Shown here piece by piece: positions 43,247 through 53,530 of a stretch of 64,000 bases of DNA. Both the position numbers and the translations under genes were made by a program. Position 1 is the stretch's first letter. The number at the start of each line of letters is the position of its first letter. The DNA comes from Muribaculaceae bacterium. Its GTDB lineage: Bacteria > Bacteroidota > Bacteroidia > Bacteroidales > Muribaculaceae. The stretch spans positions 59,061-123,060 of the forward strand of contig JAMPGA010000002.1 of the NCBI GenBank assembly GCA_023664185.1, written 5' to 3'. The notes beneath the pieces are model-generated. The model was given only the letters and a program-made list of their open reading frames with translations, searched no databases and had not been told where the DNA came from.

Positions 43247-44242
43247 TTATTTCTCTTTATCAAGTTTATATTTGGAGATGTCCATTCCGAAGGAGAGGTT
43301 GAGGTTGGCCAGGAGTTCGTCGAGTTCGGTGAGCGACTTTTTGCCGAAGTTGCGGAACTTCAACAGGTCTGTCTTGTTGAAGACGACGAGCTCTCCGAGG
43401 GTCTCCACCTCAGCGCTCTTCAGGCAGTTGAGGGCGCGCACTGAGAGGTCCATATCTACGAGCTTCGATTTGAGAAGCTGGCGCATGTGGAGCACTTCTT
43501 CGTCAAATTCCTCTTCCTGATTCTGCTCGTCGGTCTCGAGAGTTATCTTCTCGTCGGAGAAGAGCATGAAGTGGTAGATGAGGATTTTAGCGGCCTCCTT
43601 AAGGGCATCTTTGGGGAGAATGGAACCGTCGGTTGTGATTTCGAGTGTGAGCTTGTCGTAGTCGGTCTTTTGATCAACGCGGAAGTTCTCCACGGTATAC
43701 TTCACGTTCTTGATGGGGGTGTAGATGGAGTCGATGGCGAGGGTGTCGACCGGAGCTTTGGGGTCTTCGTTCTCCTCGGCCGGTACCCATCCACGGCCTT
43801 TATTGATTGTGAGGTCGATTGTGAAGCTTGCGCTAGGATCCAAATGACAGATGACAAGGTCAGGATTGAGCACTTCGAACCCTGCGAGGACTTTGCCAAT
43901 GTCACCGGCTGTGAACTCTTCCTTGCCTGACACAGTGATGGAGGCTTTTTCGGAGTCGGTCTCTTCGACGGTCTGCTTGAGGTTTACCTTCTTGAGATTG
44001 AGGATGATGTTTGTCACATCTTCCTTGACTCCGGGAATGGTGTCGAATTCATGTTTCACTCCGTCGATACGGATTGACGAAATGGCATAGCCTTCGAGGG
44101 AAGAGAGCAGTATGCGGCGAAGGGCGTTGCCTATGGTGATACCATATCCGGGCTCCAATGGCTTGAACTCAAATTTACCGAATTGATTATCGGCTTCCAA
44201 CATCAGGACTTTGTCAGGTTTCTGGAATGCTAATATAGCCAT
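43247..44242 (-). CDS. rpoA: RNA polymerase alpha subunit
   Basis: 331 residues. The N-terminal dimerisation domain shows [19 protein letters not shown]. The C-terminal DNA- and activator-binding domain starts after an acidic linker ([14 protein letters not shown]) with [20 protein letters not shown]. It lies between rpsD and rplQ. Confidence 0.98.
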   Translation of the reverse strand: MAILAFQKPDKVLMLEADNQFGKFEFKPLEPGYGITIGNALRRILLSSLEGYAISSIRIDGVKHEFDTIPGVKEDVTNIILNLKKVNLKQTVEETDSEKASITVSGKEEFTAGDIGKVLAGFEVLNPDLVICHLDPSASFTIDLTINKGRGWVPAEENEDPKAPVDTLAIDSIYTPIKNVKYTVENFRVDQKTDYDKLTLEITTDGSILPKDALKEAAKILIYHFMLFSDEKITLETDEQNQEEEFDEEVLHMRQLLKSKLVDMDLSVRALNCLKSAEVETLGELVVFNKTDLLKFRNFGKKSLTELDELLANLNLSFGMDISKYKLDKEK

Positions 44243-44260
44243 GGATCTTAGTTTAATTGA

Positions 44261-44866
44261 TTATTTAGAATACAACTCGACGATAAGCTGCTCTTTGATG
44301 CTCTCGGGGATATCTTCGCGGGCAGGTACATGGAGGAACTTGCCTGCTTTGACTGTCTCATCCCATTCGAGCCAGGGATATTTGCTGTGGTTGAAGCCTG
44401 CAAGGGCGTCGCCGATCACTTCGAGCGACTTTGACTTCTCGCGTACGCCTACTACGTCGCCGGGCTTTACGCTATAGGAGGCGATGTTAACTACCTTGCC
44501 GTTGACAGTAATGTGGCGGTGAAGCACGAGCTGACGGGCTGCTGCACGGGTGGGGGCGATGCCAAGACGGTATACTACATTGTCGAGGCGGCTCTCCAGA
44601 AGCTGGAGAAGGATCTCACCGGTAATACCTTTGGCACGCGATGCTTTCTCAAACAGATTGTGGAACTGTTTTTCGAGCACACCGTAGGTGTATTTGGCTT
44701 TCTGCTTTTCACGAAGCTGCACGCCATACTCCGATGTCTTGCGACGCTTGTTGAGGCCGTGCTGTCCCGGGGGATAGTTCTTCTTTGTAAGGACTTTGTC
44801 CTCACCGAAGATGGGTTCGCCAAACTTACGGGCGATTTTGGTGCGGGGACCTGTGTATCTTGCCAT
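44261..44866 (-). CDS. rpsD: 30S ribosomal protein S4
   Basis: 201 residues. [20 protein letters not shown] and YPPGQHG are conserved; the N-terminal zinc cysteines are absent (zinc-free type). The S4 RNA-binding domain ([13 protein letters not shown]) follows. S4 is the alpha-operon autoregulator in E. coli; here it is preceded by an unusual 370-base spacer. Confidence 0.98.
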   Translation of the reverse strand: MARYTGPRTKIARKFGEPIFGEDKVLTKKNYPPGQHGLNKRRKTSEYGVQLREKQKAKYTYGVLEKQFHNLFEKASRAKGITGEILLQLLESRLDNVVYRLGIAPTRAAARQLVLHRHITVNGKVVNIASYSVKPGDVVGVREKSKSLEVIGDALAGFNHSKYPWLEWDETVKAGKFLHVPAREDIPESIKEQLIVELYSK

Positions 44867-45236
44867 TTTTGATTGGTTGTTTTGTTGTTTGCCTGCCTGG
44901 TGCTACACTGCCGAGGTGTATCGGAGTGCGTTTGTGCGCCCGGGTGCTCCGGAGTGACAGCCGCGGCCACAGAGAGGTGGATTGTTGTTGTGGCCTGAAA
45001 TATTTTCATCGCGCGGGCACTGAGGCGTTGCCCGGACAGGCATGGGTGGTTGGGGGGTGTAAATTTAGTTTGTCTCGAAATTTACCGTGAGGCTTCCCTG
45101 TATGTGGGGTTTCGGATGGAGCGCGGCCTGAAGGATTGTGTGAAAGAAGAGCCTTGTTGAGTGTGGCTGACACGGCCGTCTTATGCTCCCCGACCTGCGG
45201 GAAGACCTGCAGTTATATTGTGGTCTGTGCGCTGAA
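44867..45236 (-). promoter_or_regulatory. 370-base spacer upstream of rpsD, possible S4-responsive leader
   Basis: No gene is visible. On the minus strand it has several short hairpins: CTTCCCG/CGGGGAG (45186-45204), GGCCACA/TGTGGCC (44965-44995) and GTAAATTT/AAATTTAC (45059-45085). Other gaps in the operon are mostly under 70 bases. A cis-regulatory RNA is plausible but unproven. Confidence 0.4.
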
Positions 45237-45626
45237 TTATACGCGACGACGCTTGGGAGGACGGCAGCCATTGTGGGGCAGGGGAGTCACGTCGACGATC
45301 TCGGTGACTTCGATTCCCATTCCGTGTACGGTGCGGATGGCTGACTCACGGCCGTTGCCGGGACCTTTGACATAGGCCTTTACTTTGCGCAGACCCAGGT
45401 CGTAGGCCACTTTACCGCAGTCCTGTGCGGCCATCTGTGCGGCGTAGGGAGTGTTCTTTTTGGAGCCGCGGAATCCCATCTTGCCTGCCGATGACCAGGA
45501 GATAACCTGACCCTCAGAGTTTGTGAGGCACACAATGATGTTGTTGAACGATGAGTGGACGTGCAGCTGACCGGCAGCGTCGACTTTTACGTTTCTTTTC
45601 TTTGCGGCGACAGTCTTTTTTGCCAT
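45237..45626 (-). CDS. rpsK: 30S ribosomal protein S11
   Basis: 129 residues. [15 protein letters not shown] and the C-terminal [10 protein letters not shown] are canonical. It forms the mRNA exit region with S7 and S18. It begins 8 bases after rpsM; the next gene, rpsD, is 370 bases away. Confidence 0.98.
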   Translation of the reverse strand: MAKKTVAAKKRNVKVDAAGQLHVHSSFNNIIVCLTNSEGQVISWSSAGKMGFRGSKKNTPYAAQMAAQDCGKVAYDLGLRKVKAYVKGPGNGRESAIRTVHGMGIEVTEIVDVTPLPHNGCRPPKRRRV

Positions 45627-45634
45627 ATTACGAT

Positions 45635-46015
45635 TTATTTAGTAGCTTTTTTCTTGTTTGCAACGGTTTTCTTGCGGCCCTTGCGGGTACGGGCATTGTT
45701 CTTGGTGCTCTGGCCGCGCACGGGAAGGCCGTTGCGGTGACGGATGCCGCGATAGCAACCGATATCCATGAGACGCTTGATGTTGAGCTGGATTTCACTG
45801 CGGAGATCGCCCTCTACCTTGTAGTCTGAGCCGATCACTTCACGCACCTTGGCGGCCTGGTCGTCTGACCAATCCTTTACCTTGATGTTTACGTCGACTC
45901 CGGCTTTGTCAAGGATGGTCTTGGCTGCGCTCCGACCGATTCCGAAGATATAGGTCAAGGCGATTTCACCTCTCTTGTTCTGGGGGAGGTCAACTCCCAC
46001 GATTCTTACTGCCAT
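45635..46015 (-). CDS. rpsM: 30S ribosomal protein S13
   Basis: 126 residues. [19 protein letters not shown] and the basic tail [20 protein letters not shown] are canonical. A promoter-like TAACTTTG lies about 26 bases upstream, so the alpha segment may have its own promoter. Confidence 0.98.
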   Translation of the reverse strand: MAVRIVGVDLPQNKRGEIALTYIFGIGRSAAKTILDKAGVDVNIKVKDWSDDQAAKVREVIGSDYKVEGDLRSEIQLNIKRLMDIGCYRGIRHRNGLPVRGQSTKNNARTRKGRKKTVANKKKATK

Positions 46016-46040
46016 ATAGTTAGTTGACTAAATTTTTTTG

Positions 46041-46048
46041 CAAAGTTA
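46041..46048 (-). promoter_or_regulatory. Putative internal promoter before rpsM
   Basis: TAACTTTG on the minus strand, in an AT-rich 164-base spacer between rpmJ and rpsM. It would give a leader of about 20 bases. Confidence 0.5.
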
Positions 46049-46179
46049 ATACTATTTTCGCATTGTCAGGGGGCTGAATCCGCCAAACGCAACACTAATT
46101 AGAAATCGTTTTAAAAATTTAACTAATCAGTGGATGCGATTGAGTCGGTTCGGCTCCCTCGGTCTTGACGATGCAAGTA

Positions 46180-46296
46180 TTAGCCCTGACGCTGCTTGTA
46201 TTTGGGGTTTTTCTTGTTTATGACGTAAAGACGTCCTTTGCGGCGCACGATCTTGCTGTCCGGAGTGCGCTTTTTGACAGATGCTCTTACTTTCAT
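46180..46296 (-). CDS. rpmJ: 50S ribosomal protein L36
   Basis: 38 residues: [15 protein letters not shown] at the start and [12 protein letters not shown] at the end. The Cys/His zinc ligands of the common form are missing (KRTPDSK instead of a CxxC), so this is the zinc-free type. It fits between infA and rpsM. Confidence 0.96.
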   Translation of the reverse strand: MKVRASVKKRTPDSKIVRRKGRLYVINKKNPKYKQRQG

Positions 46297-46382
46297 TGTC
46301 TGGTTATTGTATGGTTTTGAATGTGATAGTGTTGTGTCTGGGTGGAGAGAGTGTCGGGGTTCAGGCGGGGCCTGGGATTCAT

Positions 46383-46601
46383 TTATTTGTAGCGGAAGGA
46401 TATGCGGCCCTTCGAGAGATCGTAGGGCGACATTTCCACCTTCACCTTGTCGCCGGGGAGAATCTTGATGTAGTGCATGCGCATCTTGCCTGAGATATGG
46501 GCCGTGATTTCATGGCCGTTCTCAAGTTCAACACGAAACATTGCGTTCGACAATGCTTCGACGATGGTTCCGTCAAGTTCGATAGCAGCTTGTTTTGCCA
46601 T
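46383..46601 (-). CDS. infA: Translation initiation factor IF-1
   Basis: 72 residues, an OB-fold that occupies the ribosomal A site. [21 protein letters not shown] and [18 protein letters not shown] are canonical. It lies between map and rpmJ, a common Bacteroidetes order. Confidence 0.97.
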   Translation of the reverse strand: MAKQAAIELDGTIVEALSNAMFRVELENGHEITAHISGKMRMHYIKILPGDKVKVEMSPYDLSKGRISFRYK

Positions 46602-46643
46602 ATTGGTTCTGTTGGGTTATAGTTGGTGTCGGAGATGATTCTT

Positions 46644-47426
46644 TCAGATGAATCTTTCGCCCATAGCCTGCTGGATATAGTCGAAAGTTGTGAGTATCTC
46701 GGGCCCTTCAGGGGTGATGGTGATGGTGTGTTCATAGTGGGCCGAGGGTCGACGATCCTTGGTGCGGGTCTGCCAGCCGTCCTGGCTTATCACTATGTTG
46801 CGGCTGCCCAGGTTGATCATAGGCTCGATGCATATACACATCCCTTTTTTCAGCATGGGGCCAATGCCGCGGCGTCCGTAGTTTGGCACTTCGGGATCCT
46901 CGTGCATCTTGCGTCCTATGCCGTGGCCACACATCTCGCGCACCACACTGTAGCCTCGCTTCTCGCAGTAGGTTTGCACGGCGTTGGCTATGTCGCCAAT
47001 GCGCCGGCCTTCCTGTGCGGCCTCGATGCCCTGATAGAGTGCTTCCTTGGTGGTGCGGCACAGAGCCATCACCTCGGGCGAAATTTCGCCCACCGGAAAT
47101 GTGTAACACATATCACCGTTGTAGCCGTCGAGCTCTACCACTGTGTCGACACCCACAATGTCGCCCTCCTGCAGTTCCCTGCCTGAGGGGAATCCGTGAA
47201 CCACAGTCTCATTGACTTCAATACAGAGTGTGGCCGGAAAACCGCCGTAGCCCAGACAGGCCGGGCGGCCGCCGTTGTCGAGCATAAACTCGCGTGCTAT
47301 ATTGTCGAGGCGGCGGGTAGTCACACCGGGAGCCACCCACTTGGCCACTTCGCCAAGTGTGCGGCTCACGAGTGTGCATGCCTGTCGCATTTTCTCGATT
47401 TCTTCGGGGGTCTTGAGATAGATCAT
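46644..47426 (-). CDS. map: Methionine aminopeptidase, type I
   Basis: 260 residues. It removes the initiator Met. The metal ligands are visible: GVDTVVELDGYNGDMC (two Asp), GHGIGRKMHEDP (His) and CIEPMI (Glu). It sits between secY and infA, close to the translocon and ribosome genes as usual. Confidence 0.96.
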   Translation of the reverse strand: MIYLKTPEEIEKMRQACTLVSRTLGEVAKWVAPGVTTRRLDNIAREFMLDNGGRPACLGYGGFPATLCIEVNETVVHGFPSGRELQEGDIVGVDTVVELDGYNGDMCYTFPVGEISPEVMALCRTTKEALYQGIEAAQEGRRIGDIANAVQTYCEKRGYSVVREMCGHGIGRKMHEDPEVPNYGRRGIGPMLKKGMCICIEPMINLGSRNIVISQDGWQTRTKDRRPSAHYEHTITITPEGPEILTTFDYIQQAMGERFI

Positions 47427-47476
47427 TGAAGAATCTTTCCTGCTGTAACCGATTTTTTCAGAATTCTTATTATGAA

Positions 47477-48826
47477 TTAATAGGCTGAGCCGGTGGTGCG
47501 ACCTTTGATTTTACCTTCCTTCATCAGACCATCGTAGTGGTGCATCATCAGGTGTGACTCTATCTGCTGCAGTGTGTCGAGCACTACACCTACAAGAATC
47601 AGCAGTGATGTTCCGCCGAAGAACTGTGCAAAGTTCTGCGAGATGCCGAAGAAGCGTGCAAAGGCGGGAAGGATAGCCACGATGCCGAGGAAGATAGATC
47701 CGGGCAGTGTGATGCGCGACATGATCGAGTCGAGATAATCGGCTGTCTTCTTGCCGGGCTTCACGCCGGGGATGAATCCGTTGTTGCGCTTCATATCTTC
47801 GGCCATCTGAGTGGGACGCACTGTGATGGCGGTGTAGAAGTATGTGAAGGCTACGATGAGGATGAAGTATACCAGGTTATACCAGAATCCGTTGATGTCT
47901 GAGAAGGCTGCATAGAACCCCGACGAACCCTCTGAGCTGCCGAAGCCAGCGAGTGTGATGGGGATGAACATAATGGCCTGTGCGAAGATGATGGGCATCA
48001 CACCGGCGGCATTCACCTTGAGGGGGATGTACTGACGGGCACCGCCATACTGACGGTTGCCAACGATGCGCTTGGCATACTGTACGGGCACCTTGCGTGT
48101 GCCCTGAACGAGCAGCACGGCGCCTACCGTTACGGCAAACAGAAGGATGATCTCTACCACGAACATGATCAGACCGCCCTGCGATCCAGTAGATCCCGGC
48201 AGACGTGATGTGAATTCATAGAACAGAGCTCCCGGGAGGCGGGCGATAATTCCGACAAGGATGATGAAGGAAATACCGTTGCCTATGCCGCGGTCAGTGA
48301 TGCGCTCGCCCAGCCACATGATAAACATAGAGCCGGCGGCCAGGATGACCGTGAGGTAAGCTATGGTCCAGAAACCCATGTGGGCACTGCCTGTGGCAGC
48401 GCTCACCTGGACCTGGAGATTTACAAGGTAGGCAGGACCCTGGAGCAGAAGTATCAGCACAGTGAGATAACGTGTGTACTGGCTGAGCTTCTGGCGTCCG
48501 CTTTCGCCCTCTCGCTGCATTTTCTGAAACGAGGGGAGCACCATGCCCAGCAGCTGAATCACGATGGATGCAGTGATGTAGGGCATGATACCGAGGGCGA
48601 AGATTGAGGCCTGGGAGAACGCACCGCCCGAGAACATGTCGAGCAGCTGCATGAGGCCACTCTTGTTGGTGAACTTCGAGAGGGCGTCGAGATCCTCGGG
48701 CGAGATGCCCGGAAGAACCACGTAGCAGCCCAGTCGATAGACAAGCACCAGCAGGAGGGTCACGAGCAGACGTTTCCTCAGTTCCTCAATGGTCCAAATG
48801 TTACGAAGGGTTTGAATAAATCTCAT
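47477..48826 (-). CDS. secY: Protein translocase subunit SecY
   Basis: 449 residues with ten membrane segments. The plug/first segments region (MQLLDMFSGGAFSQASIFALG) and the cytoplasmic loops (VPVQYAKRIVGN; NGFIPGVKPGKKT) are typical. It forms the channel for protein export and insertion. Confidence 0.97.
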   Translation of the reverse strand: MRFIQTLRNIWTIEELRKRLLVTLLLVLVYRLGCYVVLPGISPEDLDALSKFTNKSGLMQLLDMFSGGAFSQASIFALGIMPYITASIVIQLLGMVLPSFQKMQREGESGRQKLSQYTRYLTVLILLLQGPAYLVNLQVQVSAATGSAHMGFWTIAYLTVILAAGSMFIMWLGERITDRGIGNGISFIILVGIIARLPGALFYEFTSRLPGSTGSQGGLIMFVVEIILLFAVTVGAVLLVQGTRKVPVQYAKRIVGNRQYGGARQYIPLKVNAAGVMPIIFAQAIMFIPITLAGFGSSEGSSGFYAAFSDINGFWYNLVYFILIVAFTYFYTAITVRPTQMAEDMKRNNGFIPGVKPGKKTADYLDSIMSRITLPGSIFLGIVAILPAFARFFGISQNFAQFFGGTSLLILVGVVLDTLQQIESHLMMHHYDGLMKEGKIKGRTTGSAY

Positions 48827-48846
48827 TGGAAGGGGAGAGGGGGTTG

Positions 48847-49293
48847 TTAGATTTTAGTGGCGGTGCCTCCTGCAGCCGTGATGGCTGCCTCGGCGGCTGC
48901 CGAGAAGGCGTTGGCTTCAACCTCGAGCTTCTTTGTCAGAGAGCCTCCGGCAAGAATCTTGACGGGCTGCTTGCCGTTGGTGAGACCTGCCTCGATGAGA
49001 GTGTCGACGGTGATCTTCTCGATGCCGGCAGCTTCTGCAAGAGCCTCAAGCTCTGAGAGGTTGATGGGCTTGAAGACAGTCTTGTCGAGAGGTTTGAAAC
49101 CGAATTTGGGGAGACGGCGCTGGAGGGGCATCTGACCACCTTCAAAGCCGATCTTACGTTTGTATCCTGAACGTGATTTTGCTCCCTTGTGACCGCGGGT
49201 AGATGTACCACCCTTGCCGGAGCCGGGGCCGCGGCCGATGCGGGTCTTGGTTGTGACTGAGCCGGCGGCGGGTTTGAGATTGCTTAAATCCAT
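48847..49293 (-). CDS. rplO: 50S ribosomal protein L15
   Basis: 148 residues. GRGPGSGKGGTSTRGHKGA and EGGQMPLQRRLPKFGF are canonical. It is 20 bases upstream of secY. Confidence 0.98.
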   Translation of the reverse strand: MDLSNLKPAAGSVTTKTRIGRGPGSGKGGTSTRGHKGAKSRSGYKRKIGFEGGQMPLQRRLPKFGFKPLDKTVFKPINLSELEALAEAAGIEKITVDTLIEAGLTNGKQPVKILAGGSLTKKLEVEANAFSAAAEAAITAAGGTATKI

Positions 49294-49325
49294 TGTTTCG
49301 TTGTGTTACAGGGATTGTTTATATA

Positions 49326-49505
49326 TCAAGCGTTGGTCACTTCTACGAGATGGTGGACGGCCTGAACCATGCCACGGATCGAAGGGGTGTCTTCTTTGAC
49401 TACCGAGTGATGCATTTTCTTGAGGCCGAGGGCGTCGAGAGTGCGCTTCTGCACTGCCGGTGCGTTGATACGGCTCTTTATCTGGGTGATTTTGATTTTT
49501 GCCAT
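49326..49505 (-). CDS. rpmD: 50S ribosomal protein L30
   Basis: 59 residues: MAKIKITQIKSRINAP at the start, then KRTLDALGLKKMHHS and RGMVQAVHHLVEV. It is the expected small gene between rpsE and rplO. Confidence 0.97.
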   Translation of the reverse strand: MAKIKITQIKSRINAPAVQKRTLDALGLKKMHHSVVKEDTPSIRGMVQAVHHLVEVTNA

Positions 49506-49519
49506 TTCAGATATGGTTT

Positions 49520-50038
49520 TTAGCCGTTAAACACTTTGTCGACCGATACGCCACGGTTCTGGGCCACCTGAGCGGGTGAACGCATTTCGCCGAGGGCGGC
49601 GATGGTAGCCTTGACGAGGTTGTGGGGGTTGGACGAGCCTTTCGACTTGCAGAGCACGTCGGTGACGCCGACGCTCTCAAGCACGGCACGCATAGCGCCA
49701 CCGGCCTTCACACCAGTACCGTGTGATGCGGGTTTCAGTATTACGCGTGAGCCGCCAAACTTGGCTACCTGCTCGTGGGGGATGGTGCCTTTGTGCACGG
49801 GAACCTTGATGAGGTTCTTCTTGGCGGCCTCTACACCCTTGGCGATGGCTGCCTGGACCTCGTTGGCTTTGCCAAGGCCCCAGCCTACGATGCCGTTCTC
49901 GTTGCCTACGACTACGATGGCTGCGAAGGTGAATGTGCGGCCACCCTTGGTTACCTTGGTGACGCGGTTGATGGCCACGAGGCGGTCTTTAAGCTCGAGG
50001 TCGCTTGCGGACTTTACTTTGTTGTTCTTTACTGCCAT
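49520..50038 (-). CDS. rpsE: 30S ribosomal protein S5
   Basis: 172 residues. [20 protein letters not shown] and [14 protein letters not shown] are canonical; the [12 protein letters not shown] loop is where spectinomycin-resistance changes occur in other species, and it looks wild type. It lies 9 bases after rplR. Confidence 0.98.
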   Translation of the reverse strand: MAVKNNKVKSASDLELKDRLVAINRVTKVTKGGRTFTFAAIVVVGNENGIVGWGLGKANEVQAAIAKGVEAAKKNLIKVPVHKGTIPHEQVAKFGGSRVILKPASHGTGVKAGGAMRAVLESVGVTDVLCKSKGSSNPHNLVKATIAALGEMRSPAQVAQNRGVSVDKVFNG

Positions 50039-50047
50039 AACGGTATA

Positions 50048-50389
50048 TTAGAATTTGAGGCCACCGTTGCGAGCGGCGTCCGCGAGTGATTTTACACGGC
50101 CGTGGAAGAGGTAGCCGTTGCGGTCGAAGACCACTTCTGTTACGCCTGCGGCGATGGCTTTCTGTGCGATAGCCTCGCCGACTTTGGCTGCGATTTCACA
50201 CTTGGTGCCTTCCTCGATGCCTTTTGATGAGGATGCACAGATTGTCTTGCCGGCCAGATCGTCGATGAGCTGTACATAGATCTGCTTGTTTGAGCGGAAT
50301 ACGCTCATGCGCGGACGCGCTGCTGTGCCGGAAATCTTGCCGCGGATGCGGGCTTTGATTTTATTGCGACGCTGTATCTTAGATACCAT
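50048..50389 (-). CDS. rplR: 50S ribosomal protein L18
   Basis: 113 residues. [21 protein letters not shown] and the C-terminal [20 protein letters not shown] are typical. L18 binds 5S rRNA. Confidence 0.98.
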   Translation of the reverse strand: MVSKIQRRNKIKARIRGKISGTAARPRMSVFRSNKQIYVQLIDDLAGKTICASSSKGIEEGTKCEIAAKVGEAIAQKAIAAGVTEVVFDRNGYLFHGRVKSLADAARNGGLKF

Positions 50390-50410
50390 AGTATTCTTGA
50401 CGTGATTTTA

Positions 50411-50968
50411 TTATTTGGCACTAGCCGACTTGCCTGACTTGCGGCGTATAACTTCGCCGACAAACTTGATACCTTTGCCCTTGTAGGGTTCGGGCTTGCG
50501 CAGGGAGCGAATCTTAGCGCATACCTGGCCGAGGAGCTGCTTGTCGTCGCTTTCGAGGATGATGAGCGGGTTTTTGTTACGCTCGGTCTTAGCCTCGACT
50601 TTTACCTCCGGGGGGAGCTTTATATAGATGGCGTGCGAGTAACCCAGCGAGAGCTCAAGCACCTGTCCGTTGGACGCGGCGCGGTAGCCCACACCTACGA
50701 GCTCCATCTCTTTGCGATAGCCGGTCGATACACCTACAACCATGTTGTGGATGAGGGCGCGGTAGAGGCCGTGCTGTGCGCGGTGCTCGCGGTCGTCGGA
50801 GGGACGGGTGAGGGTGACATGGCCGTCGGCCACTGTCACTGTGAGCTCGGGATTTACTTTCTGGGTCAGGGTGCCTTTGGGGCCTTTGACGGTTACTACG
50901 TTGTCTGCGCCGACAGTCACTGTGACTCCGGCGGGAATTTCAATGGGGGCTTTACCTATACGTGACAT
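50411..50968 (-). CDS. rplF: 50S ribosomal protein L6
   Basis: 185 residues from the ATG at 50968 (MSRIGKAPIEIPAGV); a 16-codon upstream extension in frame is rejected. The second repeat ends with RKPEPYKGKGIKF, the canonical L6 end region. Confidence 0.98.
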   Translation of the reverse strand: MSRIGKAPIEIPAGVTVTVGADNVVTVKGPKGTLTQKVNPELTVTVADGHVTLTRPSDDREHRAQHGLYRALIHNMVVGVSTGYRKEMELVGVGYRAASNGQVLELSLGYSHAIYIKLPPEVKVEAKTERNKNPLIILESDDKQLLGQVCAKIRSLRKPEPYKGKGIKFVGEVIRRKSGKSASAK

Positions 50969-50987
50969 GTTGTGTTTCCTCCTTTGA

Positions 50988-51386
50988 TTAGTAAACGTAG
51001 CAGAGAACCTCGCCACCTACCTTGAGGTCGCGGGCTTGTTTGTTTGTCATCACACCTTTTGATGTGGAGAGGATGGCGATGCCCAGGCCATTGAGCACTC
51101 GGGGCATGTCCTTGTAGCCGGTGTAGCGGCGCAGACCGGGCCGCGATACGCGCTCAAGAGCCTTGATGGCGTTGACCTTGTCTACGGGGTCATACTTGAG
51201 GGCTATCTTGATAGTGCCGGCGGGATTCTCGCCTTCCTCAAACTTGTAGTTGAGGATGTAGCCTTGTTCGAAGAGAATCTTTGTGATTTCCTTCTTCAAG
51301 TTTGAGGCCGGGATCTCGACCACGCGGTGGTTGGCCTTGATGGCGTTCCTCAATCTTGTCAGATAATCTGCAATAGGATCTGTCAT
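50988..51386 (-). CDS. rpsH: 30S ribosomal protein S8
   Basis: 132 residues. DPIADYLTRLRNAI at the start and LGIAILSTSKGVMTNKQA at the end are canonical. S8 represses the spc operon in E. coli. Its gene is preceded by an oversized 308-base spacer. Confidence 0.98.
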   Translation of the reverse strand: MTDPIADYLTRLRNAIKANHRVVEIPASNLKKEITKILFEQGYILNYKFEEGENPAGTIKIALKYDPVDKVNAIKALERVSRPGLRRYTGYKDMPRVLNGLGIAILSTSKGVMTNKQARDLKVGGEVLCYVY

Positions 51387-51694
51387 TGGTTGTTGTTGTT
51401 TAAATTGATTGGGGCGGTTCCCAACAATATTTAATACTCACTGTGTTTCGAGTGAAAGGGTTGGGGAGAGAATGTGTGGGGAGATGGTGTCTGAGTGGTG
51501 GAGAGGAGGGGGTGAACCGTTCCTGAAGTCGAGCGGCCGCCGCTGCTTGGGCTGAGGACCGGCCTCTGTCTGGGCCGGGGGCTCTTGCGAGCCTTGTGCC
51601 TGGGGGGCGGCTTTGAGTTAACGACTCTCGGGCCGTCGACTCTCACGAAGGGGTTCAGGGTTTATCTGCTCTCTGTGGAGGCAGACGGACTTTC
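51387..51694 (-). promoter_or_regulatory. 308-base spacer upstream of rpsH, possible S8-responsive leader
   Basis: No gene is visible. It is GC-rich near rpsN and becomes A/T-rich before the rpsH ATG (AAACAACAACAACCA). It contains small pairings such as GAGTCGTTAACTC. Only this spacer and the one before rpsD are so long in the operon. Confidence 0.4.
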
Positions 51695-51964
51695 TTACCA
51701 GGATGCTTTCTTCACACCAGGGATAAGGCCTGCCGATGCCATTTCGCGGAACTGAATACGCGAGATGCCGAACTGGCGCATGTAGCCTTTGGGACGACCT
51801 GTGATGGAGCAACGGTTGTGGAGGCGTACGCTCGAGGCGTTCTTGGGGAGAGCCTGCAGACCTTCATAGTCGCCGGCAGCCTTGAGATCGGCCTTCTTTT
51901 TGGCGTATTTTGCCACCAGTTTGGCGCGCTTTACCTCGCGGGCCTTCATGGATTCTTTTGCCAT
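51695..51964 (-). CDS. rpsN: 30S ribosomal protein S14, zinc-free
   Basis: 89 residues. [20 protein letters not shown] and the [17 protein letters not shown] end are canonical for the long, C-minus form. It lies 9 bases after rplE. Confidence 0.98.
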   Translation of the reverse strand: MAKESMKAREVKRAKLVAKYAKKKADLKAAGDYEGLQALPKNASSVRLHNRCSITGRPKGYMRQFGISRIQFREMASAGLIPGVKKASW

Positions 51965-51973
51965 AGTGGTTGC

Positions 51974-52525
51974 TTAGTTTTTAGCGTTCTTGAACGGGAG
52001 ACCGAACTCTTTGAGCAGTGCATAGCCTTCTTCGTCGGTGTTGGCCGAGGTGACGAAGGTGATGTTCATGCCCATGAGCTTGTTGATGGTGTCGATGTTG
52101 ATCTCGGGGAAGATGATCTGCTCGGTGATGCCGAGGGTGTAGTTGCCACGTCCGTCGAGCTTCGAGTCGATACCCTTGAAGTCGCGGATACGGGGCAGAG
52201 CCACACGCACAAGTCTCTCAAGGAATTCATACATCTTGTCGCGACGCAGTGTGACCATCACACCGATGGGCATCTTCTTGCGCACCTTGAAGTTTGAGAT
52301 ATCCTTGCGTGAGAGGGTAGCCACTGCTTTCTGGCCAGTGATGGCTGTGAGCTCGTTGATGGCTGTCTCGATGATTTTCTTGTCCTGGGTAGCTGCGCCG
52401 AGGCCCTGGTTGATGACGATCTTTTTCAGCTTGGGCACCTGCATGGGTGTAGTGTAGCTGAACTTCTCGGTGAGGGCGGGAACGATGCGTTCCTGATAGT
52501 CTTTCTTGACGGTCTGGGTGCTCAT
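51974..52525 (-). CDS. rplE: 50S ribosomal protein L5
   Basis: 183 residues. [20 protein letters not shown] and RDFKGI are typical; it binds 5S rRNA. Its ATG shares one base with the rplX stop (TAATG). Confidence 0.98.
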   Translation of the reverse strand: MSTQTVKKDYQERIVPALTEKFSYTTPMQVPKLKKIVINQGLGAATQDKKIIETAINELTAITGQKAVATLSRKDISNFKVRKKMPIGVMVTLRRDKMYEFLERLVRVALPRIRDFKGIDSKLDGRGNYTLGITEQIIFPEINIDTINKLMGMNITFVTSANTDEEGYALLKEFGLPFKNAKN

Positions 52526-52842
52526 TATTTAATCTCCTCTCCTGATTTTTTAGCAATACGGATTACTTTGCCATCCTCACGGCGTGTGGCTACACGGGTG
52601 GGCTTGCCTGTCTTGGGGTCGATCAAGGCAATGTTCGAGATGGCGATGGGAGCCTCCATCTTAACGAGGCCACCCTGGGGGTGCTTAGCGTTGGGCTTGG
52701 TGGCTTTGGTGACGATGTTTACACCTTCCACGAGAGCCTTCTGCTTTGCTGCGAGGACTTTGAGCACACGACCCTCCTTACCGCGGTCATCGCCGGCAAG
52801 AACATAGACGGTGTCGCCCTTCTTGATATGTAACTTGGTCAT
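52525..52842 (-). CDS. rplX: 50S ribosomal protein L24
   Basis: 105 residues with a KOW motif ([19 protein letters not shown]) and the [11 protein letters not shown] region. It is an early assembly protein of the large subunit. Confidence 0.98.
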   Translation of the reverse strand: MTKLHIKKGDTVYVLAGDDRGKEGRVLKVLAAKQKALVEGVNIVTKATKPNAKHPQGGLVKMEAPIAISNIALIDPKTGKPTRVATRREDGKVIRIAKKSGEEIK

Positions 52843-52881
52843 TACTTTACTGTTTTTGACGGGGTTTGTTATACCGTGGGG

Positions 52882-53250
52882 TTAGAGGACTTCGGGTGCG
52901 AGTGAGACAATCTTCATCTGGTTGGCGGCGCGAAGTTCGCGGGCCACCGGGCCGAAGATACGGGTTCCGCGGAGCTCGCCGGCGTTGTTGAGCAGCACGC
53001 AGGCGTTGTCGTCGAAGCGGATATATGATCCGTCAGGACGGCGGATTTCTTTCTTTGTGCGGACGACTACAGCTTTAGAGACGGTTCCTTTCTTGACGTC
53101 AGAGGAGGGGATTACGCTCTTTACGGACACGACGATGATGTCTCCTACTGAGGCGTAGCGGCGGCCTGTGCCTCCGAGCACGTGAATGCAGAGGGCTTCT
53201 TTGGCACCGCTGTTGTCAGCGACGGTTAAACGGCTTTCAGTCTGTATCAT
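52882..53250 (-). CDS. rplN: 50S ribosomal protein L14
   Basis: 122 residues. [20 protein letters not shown] and [13 protein letters not shown] are canonical. It ends 39 bases before rplX. Confidence 0.98.
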   Translation of the reverse strand: MIQTESRLTVADNSGAKEALCIHVLGGTGRRYASVGDIIVVSVKSVIPSSDVKKGTVSKAVVVRTKKEIRRPDGSYIRFDDNACVLLNNAGELRGTRIFGPVARELRAANQMKIVSLAPEVL

Positions 53251-53253
53251 AGT

Positions 53254-53511
53254 TTATTTCACTTTTTCGATGATTTCGACCAGGCGCCAGCGTTTGGTTT
53301 TGGAGAGGGGGCGGGTCTCCATGAGGCGGACAGTGTCGCCGACAGAACACTCGTTGTTCTCGTCGTGGGCATGGTACTTCTTGGTTTTGTTCACGAACTT
53401 GCCATAGATGGGGTGTTTCTCTTTCCACTTCACCATGACGGTGATGGTCTTGTCACCCTTGTTGCTCGAAACGACCCCGATACGTTCTTTTCTGAGGTTT
53501 CTCTTTTCCAT
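53254..53511 (-). CDS. rpsQ: 30S ribosomal protein S17
   Basis: 85 residues from the ATG at 53511 ([14 protein letters not shown]); an upstream 13-codon extension in frame is not supported. [18 protein letters not shown] is typical. Confidence 0.97.
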   Translation of the reverse strand: MEKRNLRKERIGVVSSNKGDKTITVMVKWKEKHPIYGKFVNKTKKYHAHDENNECSVGDTVRLMETRPLSKTKRWRLVEIIEKVK

Positions 53512-53530
53512 GTTTGGGAGATTGAGGGGT

